A DNA stretch of 64,000 bases, from the NCBI GenBank assembly GCA_015478725.1, contig JADMIG010000001.1, positions 517,815-581,814 of the forward strand. The letters are read 5' to 3'. Shown here piece by piece: positions 36,246 to 45,332 of the stretch (position 1 is the first letter of the stretch; the number at the start of each line of letters is the position of its first letter). The notes below the pieces were generated by a model. That model was not told the DNA's origin. It searched no databases and saw only the letters and a list, made by a program, of their open reading frames with translations. The DNA is from Chloroflexota bacterium. Its GTDB lineage: Bacteria > Chloroflexota > Limnocylindria > Limnocylindrales > CSP1-4. A program made the translations under genes and the position numbers.

Positions 36246-37064
36246 TCAGCGGCTCGCCGCGAGGCGGGCCCGCGCCGTGACGCCGGCGCGGCCGACGATG
36301 CCGGCCATCTCGTCCGGCCGGAGCGAGGCGCCGCCCACGAGGGCGCCGTCGATGCCGGGTTCGCCGAGGAACTCGCCGACGTTCGCCGCGGTCGTGCTCC
36401 CGCCGTAGAGGACGGGCACGCCCTCGCCCGCGGCCGGCGCGCCGATGTCGTGGAGGGTGCGGCGGATGAGGTCGGCCATCTCGGCGGCGTCGACACCGCG
36501 GGCGCTCCGACCGGTCCCGATCGCCCAGACCGGTTCGTAGGCGACGACGAGGCGTTCGAACGGCGCGCGGCCGCCGCCAGTCGGCGGTGCGTCCGCCAGG
36601 CCCGCAAGGGCCCCCCTAAGCTGCGTCTCGACGACCGCCTCGTGGAACCCCGCCTCGCGTTCGGCGAGCTGCTCGCCGACGCAGAGGATGGGCCGAAGTC
36701 CGGCCTCGAGGGTCCGGCGGACTTTCGCGGCGATGAGCGCATCCGTCTCGCCAGCGTCGCGGCGACGCTCGGAGTGCCCGACGATGACCCACTCGACGAG
36801 CCCGACGAGCATCGGGGCACTCACTTCGCCGGTGAACGCGCCGGCGGTCTCCTGGTGGACGTTCTGGGCCCCGACCGCGACGCCGGTACCGGACAGGGCG
36901 TCCCGGACAGCGGGGATGGCGACGAACGGCGGGCAGACGATCCGGACGACGGTCCGGTCGTCCGTGCGGGCGGCGATCGTCCGTGCGAGCTCGGCCGCCT
37001 CGCGCGGGACGGTGTGCATCTTCCAGTTCGCCGCGATGATCACCGGTCGCATGCCCGGAATCAT
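36246..37064 (-). CDS. tpiA: Triosephosphate isomerase
   Basis: This 272-residue protein has AANWKMH with the catalytic Lys near residue 13, GHSERR with the catalytic His, and [10 protein letters not shown] with the catalytic Glu. The phosphate-binding LYGGST is near 210. It interconverts dihydroxyacetone phosphate and glyceraldehyde 3-phosphate. I used the ATG at 37064, which shares ATGA with whiA; an inner ATG at 37052 gives the usual start MRPVII. Confidence 0.95.
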   Translation of the reverse strand: MIPGMRPVIIAANWKMHTVPREAAELARTIAARTDDRTVVRIVCPPFVAIPAVRDALSGTGVAVGAQNVHQETAGAFTGEVSAPMLVGLVEWVIVGHSERRRDAGETDALIAAKVRRTLEAGLRPILCVGEQLAEREAGFHEAVVETQLRGALAGLADAPPTGGGRAPFERLVVAYEPVWAIGTGRSARGVDAAEMADLIRRTLHDIGAPAAGEGVPVLYGGSTTAANVGEFLGEPGIDGALVGGASLRPDEMAGIVGRAGVTARARLAASR

Positions 37065-37831
37065 GCCAGAGCGGTGCCGAACGCGAGCCGCTCGATCCGC
37101 TCAAGCGCCCGCTGGACCGCCGACCGGTGGATCGCGAGCCGATCGGCCAGCTCCCCGAGCGTGGCCTCCGGCGTCTCGTGTCGGCCCGCCGCCACGACCC
37201 GTACGACGTGCGGCTGCCGGGCGAGGCGCCCGTCGGCCTCGAGTTCCGCGATGGCGAGCAGCTGCCTTCCTGCCGCTTCGACGGACCGGGTCAGGTTCGC
37301 CGACTCGGCGTTGATCACCCGGTTGAGGTCGCCACGGACCGCTCGCGATACGCTCCGGGCCTCGAGCTCGAGGAGCGTGGCCCCGGCGCCGAGCCGCCGC
37401 AGGAACGTGCCGACCACGTCGCCGCCCTTCCAGGTCACGACGCCCCGACCGCGTCGGACGCGATGACCGGCGGGCAGGCCGAATCCCGCGAGCCGGTGGG
37501 CGAGGATCGGTGCCTCGTCCACGCCGACGACGAACTCGAGGTGCGTCCGGCCGCCGGCGAGGCTCAGTGAACCGCGTGCGAGGAAGAGACCGCGGAGGTA
37601 CGCGGCACGGCAGTGGTCCGCTGCGTCATCCCACGCAAAGTCCGGCCGGTCTGACGCCCGCGGTTCGGTCGCGAGGCGGACCGCGAGACGCCCGGTGGCG
37701 GTGGCCCGTGGGGCCGCGCGGGCGGTCGCCAGCCCGGCGGCGAGGGCACGACGGTCGCACGGACGCAGCGGGTCGATCGCGGCGAGCTCCGTCCGCAGCG
37801 CCGCGACGAGGTCGCGCTCGGCATGCGTCAT
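37061..37831 (-). CDS. whiA: WhiA-type DNA-binding protein
   Basis: This 256-residue protein matches WhiA: CRAAYLRGLFLARGSLS near 70-90 comes from the LAGLIDADG-derived domain and NRVINAESANLTRSVEAA near 170-190 from the linker. A C-terminal helix-turn-helix (TLGELADRLAIHRSAVQRALER) follows. WhiA is a regulator with links to cell division and sporulation in Gram-positive bacteria. The length is a little short compared with the usual 300-330 residues, mostly at the N-terminus. It overlaps tpiA and yvcK by 4 bp, so the run rapZ-yvcK-whiA-tpiA is coupled. Confidence 0.92.
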   Translation of the reverse strand: MTHAERDLVAALRTELAAIDPLRPCDRRALAAGLATARAAPRATATGRLAVRLATEPRASDRPDFAWDDAADHCRAAYLRGLFLARGSLSLAGGRTHLEFVVGVDEAPILAHRLAGFGLPAGHRVRRGRGVVTWKGGDVVGTFLRRLGAGATLLELEARSVSRAVRGDLNRVINAESANLTRSVEAAGRQLLAIAELEADGRLARQPHVVRVVAAGRHETPEATLGELADRLAIHRSAVQRALERIERLAFGTALA

Positions 37832-39207
37832 GCGGTCCGGGAAACCCCCGTCCGGCGCCTGGGCACGCCTTCGCGGTCGACGATGCGACCGATCGCGGCG
37901 GCGAGTCGAGCGGGGTCGTGGTGATGCGGCCGGGCCGGATCGACCACCTCGTCGAGGACGAGCCTCGGTGCGGGATCGGACGCGGGGGGCCAGCGGAGGC
38001 GGACCGGCTCGTCGCCGTCCGCTCCCTCCGCGAGGGCGCTGTTGGCGAGGACGATGTCGATGAGCCCGGGCGCCGCGTGCCGCTCAAGCGCCTCGATGTG
38101 GTCCGCCAGATCGTAGCCGCTCGTCTCGCCGTCCTGGGTCGCGACGTTGCAGACGTACAGACGGAGCGCGGGCGAGGCGCGCACCGCGTCGCGGATCGCC
38201 GGGATGAGGAGGCTCGGGAGGATGCTCGTGAAGAGACTGCCGGGCCCGAGGACGATGACCTCCGCCTCGGCGATCGCCCGCAGCGCGTCGGCCGAGGCGG
38301 AGACGTCGGCGGGCGTGATCCACAGCCGATCGAGCGCCGGCGTCCGGGCGATCCGCGACTGCCCGTCGACGACGATCCCGGCGGTCGTCTCGGCATGGAG
38401 CACGATCGGCGTCGGGGAGACCGGCAGGACCTGGCCGCGGACGGCGAGGACCCGGTTCATCTTGCGGACCCCCTCCTCGAAATCGCCGTGTTCGACCGCC
38501 GTGAGCGCGGCGATGAGGAGGTTGCCGACGGCATGACCACCGAGCGAACCCGCCTCGCCTTCGCGGCCCATGACCTCGGACTCCGGGAACCGATACTGGA
38601 GGAGCTCCGCCATGAGCGGCTCTGCGTCCGCGAGGGCGACGATGCAGTTCCGGATGTCTCCGACGGCAGGAATCCCGAGCTGGGCGCGGAGCTTGCCGGA
38701 CGAGCCACCGTCGTCGGCGACGGTGACCACCGCCGTGAGGTTGCTCGTCTGCTGCTTGAGGCCGCGGAGGAGGGTCGAGAGGCCTGTCCCACCGCCGATG
38801 GCGACGATCCTCGGCCCTCGGGCGAGGAACCGCTTCTGGTAGATGACCTCGACGAGCGGCTGGTCCGCATCCGGCGCCCGGAGCGGGTCCATGATCGCCC
38901 GCATGACGCGGAACGAGCCGAACAGGAAGATCGCGAGCCCGAGGCCGCCGAGGATGAGGCCACGGGCGAGGTACGGCAGGAACTGCAGCGTCGCGACGTA
39001 GGCGACCGCCTGGAGCGGCCCGGCCACCTCCGTGTCGCGGTAGAGCTGGCGAAGGGCGAGCGCTCCGCCGAGGGCGAGGCTGAGCTCGCCGACGAAGACG
39101 AAGAACAACCATCGCTTGATCCCCATCCCGGGCCGCAGCCACGCCCGGAGGTTGGCCGACAGGCCGGCGGAGCCGCTCCCTGGTCGATGGCGGCCGGGCG
39201 GGTTCAC
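37828..39207 (-). CDS. YvcK/CofD-like gluconeogenesis factor with membrane anchor
   Basis: This 459-residue protein starts at the GTG that shares GTGA with the rapZ stop. Two hydrophobic segments (WLFFVFVGELSLALGGALAL near 33-52 and the stretch near 70-98) precede a soluble CofD-like domain with RGPRIVAIGGGTGLSTLLRG, VADDGGSSGKL and ADAEPLMAELLQYRF. YvcK links carbon metabolism and cell-wall synthesis and binds UDP sugars in Bacillus. The anchored N-terminus is absent from the Bacillus protein and suggests a membrane-bound version. The order rapZ-yvcK-whiA is a conserved trio. Confidence 0.9.
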   Translation of the reverse strand: MNPPGRHRPGSGSAGLSANLRAWLRPGMGIKRWLFFVFVGELSLALGGALALRQLYRDTEVAGPLQAVAYVATLQFLPYLARGLILGGLGLAIFLFGSFRVMRAIMDPLRAPDADQPLVEVIYQKRFLARGPRIVAIGGGTGLSTLLRGLKQQTSNLTAVVTVADDGGSSGKLRAQLGIPAVGDIRNCIVALADAEPLMAELLQYRFPESEVMGREGEAGSLGGHAVGNLLIAALTAVEHGDFEEGVRKMNRVLAVRGQVLPVSPTPIVLHAETTAGIVVDGQSRIARTPALDRLWITPADVSASADALRAIAEAEVIVLGPGSLFTSILPSLLIPAIRDAVRASPALRLYVCNVATQDGETSGYDLADHIEALERHAAPGLIDIVLANSALAEGADGDEPVRLRWPPASDPAPRLVLDEVVDPARPHHHDPARLAAAIGRIVDREGVPRRRTGVSRTA

Positions 39208-40130
39208 GAGCGGTCGAGCTCGCGATGGAAGATCGCGACGGGAGCTCCGCGATCGCGGAGCCAGGCCGCGATCTCCTCGGCCACGACGATCGACCGGTGA
39301 TAGCCGCCGGTGCACCCGACGGCGATCGTCAGGCGCGTCTTCCCCTCCGCCTCATAGGCTGGCAGGACGAAGTCGAGGAACTCGCGGATGAAGCCGAGGA
39401 ACCGCTCGGCGACAGGCTGATCGAGCACGTAGGCGCGGACCGCGTCGGTAAGGCCGGACAGCTGACGCAGCTCGGGAACGTAGTACGGATTCTCCATGAA
39501 GCGGACGTCGAAGACGAGGTCCGACTCGAGCGGGACACCGTACTTGTAGCCAAAGCTGATGAGCTGGACCACGAGCTGCTCCGGCTCGACGTGATCGCTC
39601 AGGTGGGCGAACAGCGTCTCCCGGAGTTCCCGCAGCGAGAGGTCGGACGTGTCGAGGACGATGTCCGCCTCCGAGCGGACCGGCTCGAGCACGCGACGCT
39701 CCTCGGCGATCGAGCTCTGGATCCCGCGCTGATCGGCGAGCGGATGGCGATGCCGGGTCTCCGAGAACCGCCGGATGAGCACCTCGTCGCGCGCTTCGAG
39801 AAAGAACACCTGGGGCCGGATGTCTCGCCCCTCGAGCGCGCCCCGCATCGCGGCGAAGGCGAGCGGCGCGTCGCCGGAGCGGATGTCGAGGACGATCGCG
39901 ACCCGGGCGTAGCGTTCCGGATCACTCGACACGAGCTCGGCGAGCTCCGGCAGGAGATCGCTCGGGAGGTTGTCGACCACGACATAACCGAGGTCCTCGA
40001 AGAGCTTCGCAGCGGCGGTCTTGCCCCCGCCGGACACTCCGCTCAGCAGGACGACGTGCGGCGTCGGGTCGGCCGCGGCATCGGCCGCCGAGGCGTCCAT
40101 CCCATCGCGGCGCTCATCGGAGGCGACCAT
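39204..40130 (-). CDS. rapZ: RapZ-type RNase adapter/nucleotide-binding protein
   Basis: This 308-residue protein has the P-loop SGVSGGGKTAAAKLFEDLGY near residues 30-49, then VVDNLPSDLLPELAEL, and the C-terminal IAVGCTGGYHRSIVVAEEIA. RapZ in E. coli guides RNase E to the GlmZ small RNA and binds glucosamine 6-phosphate. In Gram-positive bacteria the role of YvcJ is less clear. The order tatC-rapZ-yvcK-whiA follows. Confidence 0.93.
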   Translation of the reverse strand: MVASDERRDGMDASAADAAADPTPHVVLLSGVSGGGKTAAAKLFEDLGYVVVDNLPSDLLPELAELVSSDPERYARVAIVLDIRSGDAPLAFAAMRGALEGRDIRPQVFFLEARDEVLIRRFSETRHRHPLADQRGIQSSIAEERRVLEPVRSEADIVLDTSDLSLRELRETLFAHLSDHVEPEQLVVQLISFGYKYGVPLESDLVFDVRFMENPYYVPELRQLSGLTDAVRAYVLDQPVAERFLGFIREFLDFVLPAYEAEGKTRLTIAVGCTGGYHRSIVVAEEIAAWLRDRGAPVAIFHRELDRS

Positions 40131-40167
40131 CGTCGGCCAGTCTACCGCGGCATCGCTCGGTGTCCGC

Positions 40168-40956
40168 TCACCGCCCGCTGCGCCGAATGACGATGATCGA
40201 TATCTCGAAGAGGAGGTACATCGTCAGGCCGAGGACGGTGGGGCTCACGAGGTCCCCCCCGGGGGTGACGACCGTCGCGAAGACCGCGATGCCGAGGATC
40301 ACGTAGCGGCGAGCCGATCGAAGTCGCGACGAACTGATGATCCCGACCCGCGACAGGACATAGAGCACGATCGGGAACTGCATGGTCAGCCCGAAGGCGA
40401 GGAAGAGCGTCGTGATGAACCCGAAGTAGTTGTCGATCGTCAGGGTGATCTGGATGGAGGCGGACTCGTAGCTGAAGAGGAAGCCGAGCGCGAACGGGAG
40501 GATGACCCAGGCGACCGCGACGCCGATCCCGAAGAAGAGGAGCGCGATGGGCACCCACGGGCGGACGATCCGCCGCTCCTCCGGGGTCAGCCCGGGCGAG
40601 ACGAAGGCCCAGATCTGGTAGAGGATGACCGGCATGCCGAGGATGAGTCCGACGACGAGGGCGATCTTGATGTAGAGGAAGAACGGACCGCCGGCACTGA
40701 GCGAGACGAGCTTGCGGTCGCCGATCGGGCCCCGCAGCACGTCGATGATCGCGCCGGCCCGGAGATACCCGACCACCGAGAGGACGAGGATCGCCGCGAC
40801 TGTCTTGAAGACCCGGTTGCGGAGCTCGGTCAGGTGGTCGACGAGCGACATCGCCGGTTCGTCGACGCGGTCGGCGGGCGGCGGCGGACCCGGATCGGGC
40901 GCGATCGTCCGTGGCGCCGGCGCTCCGGCCTCCCGGGCCGCGTCGGCGTCGGCCAT
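40168..40956 (-). CDS. tatC: Sec-independent translocase TatC
   Basis: This 262-residue membrane protein has six transmembrane segments, with MSLVDHLTELRNRVFKT (near 35-51) and the conserved FVSPGLTPEERR. The family motif region FGLTMQFPIVLYVL is near 190. TatC recognises twin-arginine signal peptides. The first 30 residues are a low-complexity tail. It is 21 bp from tatA, forming a two-gene Tat set. Confidence 0.94.
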   Translation of the reverse strand: MADADAAREAGAPAPRTIAPDPGPPPPADRVDEPAMSLVDHLTELRNRVFKTVAAILVLSVVGYLRAGAIIDVLRGPIGDRKLVSLSAGGPFFLYIKIALVVGLILGMPVILYQIWAFVSPGLTPEERRIVRPWVPIALLFFGIGVAVAWVILPFALGFLFSYESASIQITLTIDNYFGFITTLFLAFGLTMQFPIVLYVLSRVGIISSSRLRSARRYVILGIAVFATVVTPGGDLVSPTVLGLTMYLLFEISIIVIRRSGR

Positions 40957-40977
40957 GAGGATGTCCCGGGCGGCCGA

Positions 40978-41271
40978 TCAGGCCTGTGGGGCGGTCGGCG
41001 GCTCCGGTGCCGCGCTCACCGCGGGGCCGGGAGCCGGGGCCGCGGGGCCGGGAGCCGGGGCCGCGGGAGCCGGTGGCGTGGCGATCGCGGGCGGAGTGGC
41101 GGGCTTCACGTCAAGCCTGGTCGCGTCCTCGACGTCGGTAGCCGCCTTGCGGAACTCGCGGATGCTCTTGCCAAGGGCAGCCCCGACGTCGGGAAGCTTC
41201 CCGGGGCCGAGGATGAGGAGGGCGATGACGAGCACGATGATGAGTTCGACGGGCCCGATACCGAACGGCAT
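40978..41271 (-). CDS. tatA: Sec-independent translocase TatA
   Basis: This 97-residue protein has a short N-terminus, one transmembrane helix (PVELIIVLVIALLILGPGKL) and the hinge followed by an amphipathic helix (PDVGAALGKSIREFRKAA). A tail rich in Pro/Ala (PAPGPAAPAPGPA) follows. It forms the Tat pore with TatC, whose gene is directly downstream. The ATG is at 41271. Confidence 0.92.
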   Translation of the reverse strand: MPFGIGPVELIIVLVIALLILGPGKLPDVGAALGKSIREFRKAATDVEDATRLDVKPATPPAIATPPAPAAPAPGPAAPAPGPAVSAAPEPPTAPQA

Positions 41272-41335
41272 GACAGGTGCCGAGACCTCTGCTTCGACAT
41301 CCGAGGCAGCGCCATGGGCGGGCCGCTCGGGCGGC

Positions 41336-42205
41336 CTACGATAGCACAGGGAGCTGCGCCGACCATGACGCCGCGGCGGCCGCGATCCGTTCGCCCGGAT
41401 CGGTCCGGACCGGATCGGGCTTCGTGGCAGCCGCGGCGATGCCGCGCGAGACGTTGACGAGGAGCCCGCCGCCCGGGCGGCCGCCAGCGGGCGGCGAAGT
41501 CGCCGGTCCCGCGGCGAGCACCGGCCCGATCTCGCCGCCCTGGACCCCGACACCAGGCACGAGGAACGCGAGGCCGGGCGCGATCGTCCGGATCGCGGCG
41601 AGCTCGGTCGGACCGGTGGCACCCACGACGAGACCGACGGTCGCACCGGATCCCCATCCGCCGGCTCGCCGGGCGACCCTCGCCCAGAGCGGCTCGGACG
41701 GCGCGCCGCGGCCGGATTCTGCCGCGACGACGAGATCCTGGAGCTCACCGGCCCCGGGATTCGATGTCCGGCAGAGGACATAGGCGAAGCGATCGATTCG
41801 TTCGAGGAGCGGACCGATCGCCGCTCCGCCGAGATACGGGCTGACGGTCACCGCGTCGGCCGCAAGGCGATCGAACAGGGCGATCGCCTGCCGGGCGGCG
41901 GTCGACCCGATGTCGCCGCGTTTCGCGTCGATGACGACCAGCACCTCCGGCGGAACGAGACCGCGGAGGCGCTCGAGCGCCGCCAGGCCGGCGCTCCCGA
42001 ACGCCTCGAAGAAGGCAACGTTCGGCTTGATCGCCGCGACGTGGGGTCCTGCCGCCTCGATGAGGAGGCGAGCGAATGCCTCGATCCCCCGGACGTCCGC
42101 GCGGAACCCCGGCGGCAGCGCGGCCGGATCGGGGTCGATGCCGAGGCAGAGGACCGTCCTCACAGCGACGGATCGCGCCGCGAGCCGGTCGAGGTACGTC
42201 GCCGT
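41336..42205 (-). CDS. pyrF: Orotidine 5'-phosphate decarboxylase, apparent non-canonical start
   Basis: This protein of 275-289 residues has LCLGIDPDPAALP (near 20-35), KPNVAFFEAFG, the catalytic DAKRGDIGST and FLVPGVGVQGGEI. It decarboxylates orotidine 5'-phosphate to UMP and is the long, mycobacterial-type PyrF. The helix TYLDRLAARSVAVRT before the first strand is family-like. No ATG, GTG or TTG precedes it in frame between it and the upstream stop. AGGAG lies 5 nt before ACG at 42205, and I take this as the likely start. The first canonical start is GTG at 42163, which would cut off this helix. The start is unsure. Confidence 0.78.
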   Translation of the reverse strand, partial: TATYLDRLAARSVAVRTVLCLGIDPDPAALPPGFRADVRGIEAFARLLIEAAGPHVAAIKPNVAFFEAFGSAGLAALERLRGLVPPEVLVVIDAKRGDIGSTAARQAIALFDRLAADAVTVSPYLGGAAIGPLLERIDRFAYVLCRTSNPGAGELQDLVVAAESGRGAPSEPLWARVARRAGGWGSGATVGLVVGATGPTELAAIRTIAPGLAFLVPGVGVQGGEIGPVLAAGPATSPPAGGRPGGGLLVNVSRGIAAAATKPDPVRTDPGERIAAAAASWSAQLPVLS

Positions 42206-42213
42206 GGCTTCTC

Positions 42214-43461
42214 CTACGAGCCTGTCGGCGATGCCGCCGGAACGGATGGGGCGAGCGACGGTGCCGGCGTGGGCGCCGGCAGATCGGCCGGGGCGATGTA
42301 CCAGTCCGGATGCGACGCGCCGTCGAGTCCGGCGTTGACCGTGAGCGACACCGGATCGCTCACCGTCCACCGCCCGGCGGGGCCGCTGAGTCGGACGACG
42401 CGGAGGTCCGTGACGCCGCCCTCGATATGGAGGTAGGCGATCGAGTCGCCGGCCGGCGACCAGACGGCGCCCCATGAATGGAGGCCATTGGTGACGCGGA
42501 CGATCTCCGCCCCGGTCCGCGGATCGAGGATCACGACGTCCGTCCCGAGCGTGCTCGTCCTCGTCGCGACGATGTAGCGCCCGTCCGGCGACCAGCGCGG
42601 CGCGTTGTAGCCCGGCCCCGTCACGGCTCGATAGGCCTTGGTCGCCCAGTCAAAGCGGTAGATCTGCGGGGCACCGCGTGCGGCGTCGCGACCGTTCTTC
42701 ACGTAGAGGAGCGACTTGCCGTCGGGACTCCACGCCGCGTCCTGCTGGCCGAGCGGCGGCGACTCCGGCACGCCGGCGTTGGTGAGCTTGCCGGTCACCG
42801 CATCGAGGAACTGAAGCACGACGTCGCTGTTGACGGGGTCCGGACCATCCGAGAAGAGGGCGATCGTCCGCCCGTCAGGCCGCATGACCGGCTGGCGGAG
42901 CCAGTAGAACCACGTCCCTGACCCGTTCGTGAACAGGCCGTCCGTGATCTTGATCCGTCCGCTCCCGTCGGGGTGGATCTTGTAGAGGATCGGATACGTC
43001 GCCTCGTAGTGGGTAGGCGCGCCGCCAGGCAGGCGGTACGTGACGATCTGATCGCGCGTCTCGATGTAGAGGATCCATTGCCCGTCTGGCGTGAACGACG
43101 GCATCGAATCGGTCCCGGCGCTCGTCACCTGCCGTGCGCCGCCCGAGTCCTCGATCCAGATGTTGCCGTCCTTCGAGTACACGATGCGACCGAGGAGGGT
43201 CGCCTCCGGCGGCTGGCTCGGGACGATGACGACGTTCGACGGGGTCGGCGTCCGGTTCGCGCCGGCGGGACCGCCGCCCGAACCCCGGCCGCCGAGGTGG
43301 AACGGCAGGTTGCCGGTGAGGATGCCGAAGCTCAGCGCCGCGACGACGGCGAGTCCGACAAGCGCGGCGGCCGGAGCGACGAGCGCGGCGGACGGCCGGA
43401 TGCCGTACGGGTCTCCAGCTCGCGGCGGACGTACGGGCGCCGGTGCGGGTCTCCGCGTCAC
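42214..43461 (-). CDS. Membrane-anchored beta-propeller (TolB/WD40-like) protein
   Basis: This 415-residue protein has a basic, Pro-rich N-terminal tail, one hydrophobic segment (ALVAPAAALVGLAVVAALSF) and repeated strands of TolB-type propeller: FTPDGQWILYIE, WSPDGKSLLYVK, WSPDGRYIVATR and WSPAGDSIAYLH. A Pro/Ser-rich tail ends it. Its binding partner is unknown. The GTG at 43461 shares GTGA with the recJ stop. It lies between recJ and pyrF, but a link to either is not evident. Confidence 0.78.
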   Translation of the reverse strand: MTRRPAPAPVRPPRAGDPYGIRPSAALVAPAAALVGLAVVAALSFGILTGNLPFHLGGRGSGGGPAGANRTPTPSNVVIVPSQPPEATLLGRIVYSKDGNIWIEDSGGARQVTSAGTDSMPSFTPDGQWILYIETRDQIVTYRLPGGAPTHYEATYPILYKIHPDGSGRIKITDGLFTNGSGTWFYWLRQPVMRPDGRTIALFSDGPDPVNSDVVLQFLDAVTGKLTNAGVPESPPLGQQDAAWSPDGKSLLYVKNGRDAARGAPQIYRFDWATKAYRAVTGPGYNAPRWSPDGRYIVATRTSTLGTDVVILDPRTGAEIVRVTNGLHSWGAVWSPAGDSIAYLHIEGGVTDLRVVRLSGPAGRWTVSDPVSLTVNAGLDGASHPDWYIAPADLPAPTPAPSLAPSVPAASPTGS

Positions 43462-45287
43462 GGTGTCGCCTGGGCCCCGATCCGGGGCCCGACCACGGTT
43501 CCGGTTCCGGTTCCGGTTCCGGCGAGGATCGCCGCCGCCTCGGGGTGACTGCCGCACGGGGCGACATCGCGGATGTCGAACTGGAGCGACTCGAACCCGG
43601 CGAAGACCCGGGACGTGAGCCGCACCACGACATCGACGCGATCGCCCTCGTGGAGTAGCGCTGTGAGATCGTCCCGCCCGAACGCGATGCCGTCCACGAC
43701 GTCCCGCTCGCGGCGGAGCGTGAGCTGGGTGTGACCGCCGCTCGCGCTCCGGATGCGGCCCACCGTCGCTCCAAGGGCCGCGACGAGCGGTTCCGGGTTG
43801 CCCGTACCGGTCGGCTCGAGGGCGCGGAGTTCGCGGAGCAGCGGGTAGTCGAGCTCGCTCGCCGGGAGGGCCAGATCGAGTCTGAGGGAGGGCCGCTCGG
43901 GAGGCCCGGCGATCGCTTCAGCCAGCTCGAGGAACCGTACCTGGAACTCCTCCCAGCGGGACGCCGCGATCTCGAAGCCGGCGGCGCCGGCGTGCCCGCC
44001 GTGGCGAACGAACAGGTCGTCGCAGGCATCGAGGGCGGCGCCGAGATCGAGCTCCCCGGACCCGCGACACGAGGCTCGGACAAGATCCCCCATCGTCGCC
44101 CCGACGATCGCCGGACGGCCATGCGCCTCCGCGAGCCGTGCCGCGACGAGGCCCACGATCCCGACCGGCCATGGACCACGGACGACGATCGCCGGTCCGC
44201 CCACCGGTCTCGCGGCCGATCCGTCCGCGGTCGTTTCACGGATCAGGGCGGAGGCCTCCTCGAACGCCGATCGGGTGAGCTCGCGCCGCGAGCCGTTCGC
44301 GGCCTCGAGCCGGGCCGCGAGCTCGGTGGCCTGCTCGTCATCGTCCGTGAGGAGGAGGGTCGCGGCGTCGATCGCCTCGCCGACCCGTCCGGCCGCGTTG
44401 ATCCGCGGAGCGATGACGAAGGCGATGGTCTCGAGATCGACGGACGCGGGCTCGACGCCAGCCCGGAGGAGCAGCGCCCGGATGCCGGGGCGCGGCGCGG
44501 CGCGGAGTCGGCGCAGCCCGAGCTGGGCGATCGCCCGGTTCTCACCGAGGATCGGCGCCACGTCCGAGACGGTGCCGATGATCGCGAGCTCGGCCAGGGA
44601 ACGGGCGAGCTCGGGGCCGTTCGGGACGTCGGCAAGGACGAGCTCGGCGATCTTGAACGCGACGCCGCTCCCGGACAGCCGATCGTCCGGGTAGCGGCTG
44701 TCAGGCCGGTGAGGATTGACGATCGCCGTCGCCGGCGGCAGGACCGCCGGCACGCGGTGGTGGTCCGTGACGAGCACGTCGATGCCGCGGGCGACCGCGG
44801 CCGCGATCTCGGGCCCGCTCGTCGAGCCGCAGTCCACCGTCACGATGACGGCGACACCTGCCTCCGTGGCCACCTCCACGGCGCGCATCGACAGGCCGTG
44901 GCCCTCGTCGAGCCGGCTCGGGACGTACGGGTCCACGCTGAGGCCGAGGGCACGGAGGGCGATCGTCATCGTCGCCAGCCCCGAGAGCCCGTCGGCGTCG
45001 AAGTCGCCGAAGACCATGACCCGCTCGCCGGCCGTTCGGGCGGCCTCTAGGCGCTCGAGCAATCGGTCGGCATCGGGCAGGAGCCGCGGATCGTGGAGGG
45101 CACGGTCCGGCGGGGCGAGGAACGCCCGAAGCGCGTCGTGGTCGGCGATCCCTCGTCGGGCGAGAACCTCGACCACGCGGCGGGAGAGGCCGGCGGCCGC
45201 ACCGGCAGCGACGGATGCCTCGTCGACGACGACGGGCGATGGGAAGATCCAGCGAGTCCGTGGTTCGAGCATCGGGGTCATCGTCAC
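43458..45287 (-). CDS. recJ: Single-stranded-DNA-specific exonuclease RecJ
   Basis: This 609-residue nuclease has the DHH-family motifs MVFGDFDADGLSG (near 90), VTVDCGSTS, LVTDHHRVP, and SGSGVAFKI. The later RHGGHAGAAGFEI near 430 is the DHHA1 motif. All metal-binding aspartates and histidines are visible. It degrades 5'-ended single strands in recombination and mismatch repair. The C-terminal tail ends with GTGTGTVVGPRI, which comes from a hexanucleotide repeat in the DNA. Confidence 0.93.
   Translation of the reverse strand: MTMTPMLEPRTRWIFPSPVVVDEASVAAGAAAGLSRRVVEVLARRGIADHDALRAFLAPPDRALHDPRLLPDADRLLERLEAARTAGERVMVFGDFDADGLSGLATMTIALRALGLSVDPYVPSRLDEGHGLSMRAVEVATEAGVAVIVTVDCGSTSGPEIAAAVARGIDVLVTDHHRVPAVLPPATAIVNPHRPDSRYPDDRLSGSGVAFKIAELVLADVPNGPELARSLAELAIIGTVSDVAPILGENRAIAQLGLRRLRAAPRPGIRALLLRAGVEPASVDLETIAFVIAPRINAAGRVGEAIDAATLLLTDDDEQATELAARLEAANGSRRELTRSAFEEASALIRETTADGSAARPVGGPAIVVRGPWPVGIVGLVAARLAEAHGRPAIVGATMGDLVRASCRGSGELDLGAALDACDDLFVRHGGHAGAAGFEIAASRWEEFQVRFLELAEAIAGPPERPSLRLDLALPASELDYPLLRELRALEPTGTGNPEPLVAALGATVGRIRSASGGHTQLTLRRERDVVDGIAFGRDDLTALLHEGDRVDVVVRLTSRVFAGFESLQFDIRDVAPCGSHPEAAAILAGTGTGTGTVVGPRIGAQATP
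43497..43520. repeat. Four GGTTCC hexamers in the recJ 3' end
   Basis: The plus strand reads GGTTCC four times in a row, encoding Gly-Thr pairs on the recJ strand. Copy-number change would keep the reading frame, so it would not switch the gene on and off. Confidence 0.8.
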
Positions 45288-45332
45288 ACGTGGCGCTCTA
45301 CGCCGACTTCGCCGGGCATGTCGCCCGGTCCG

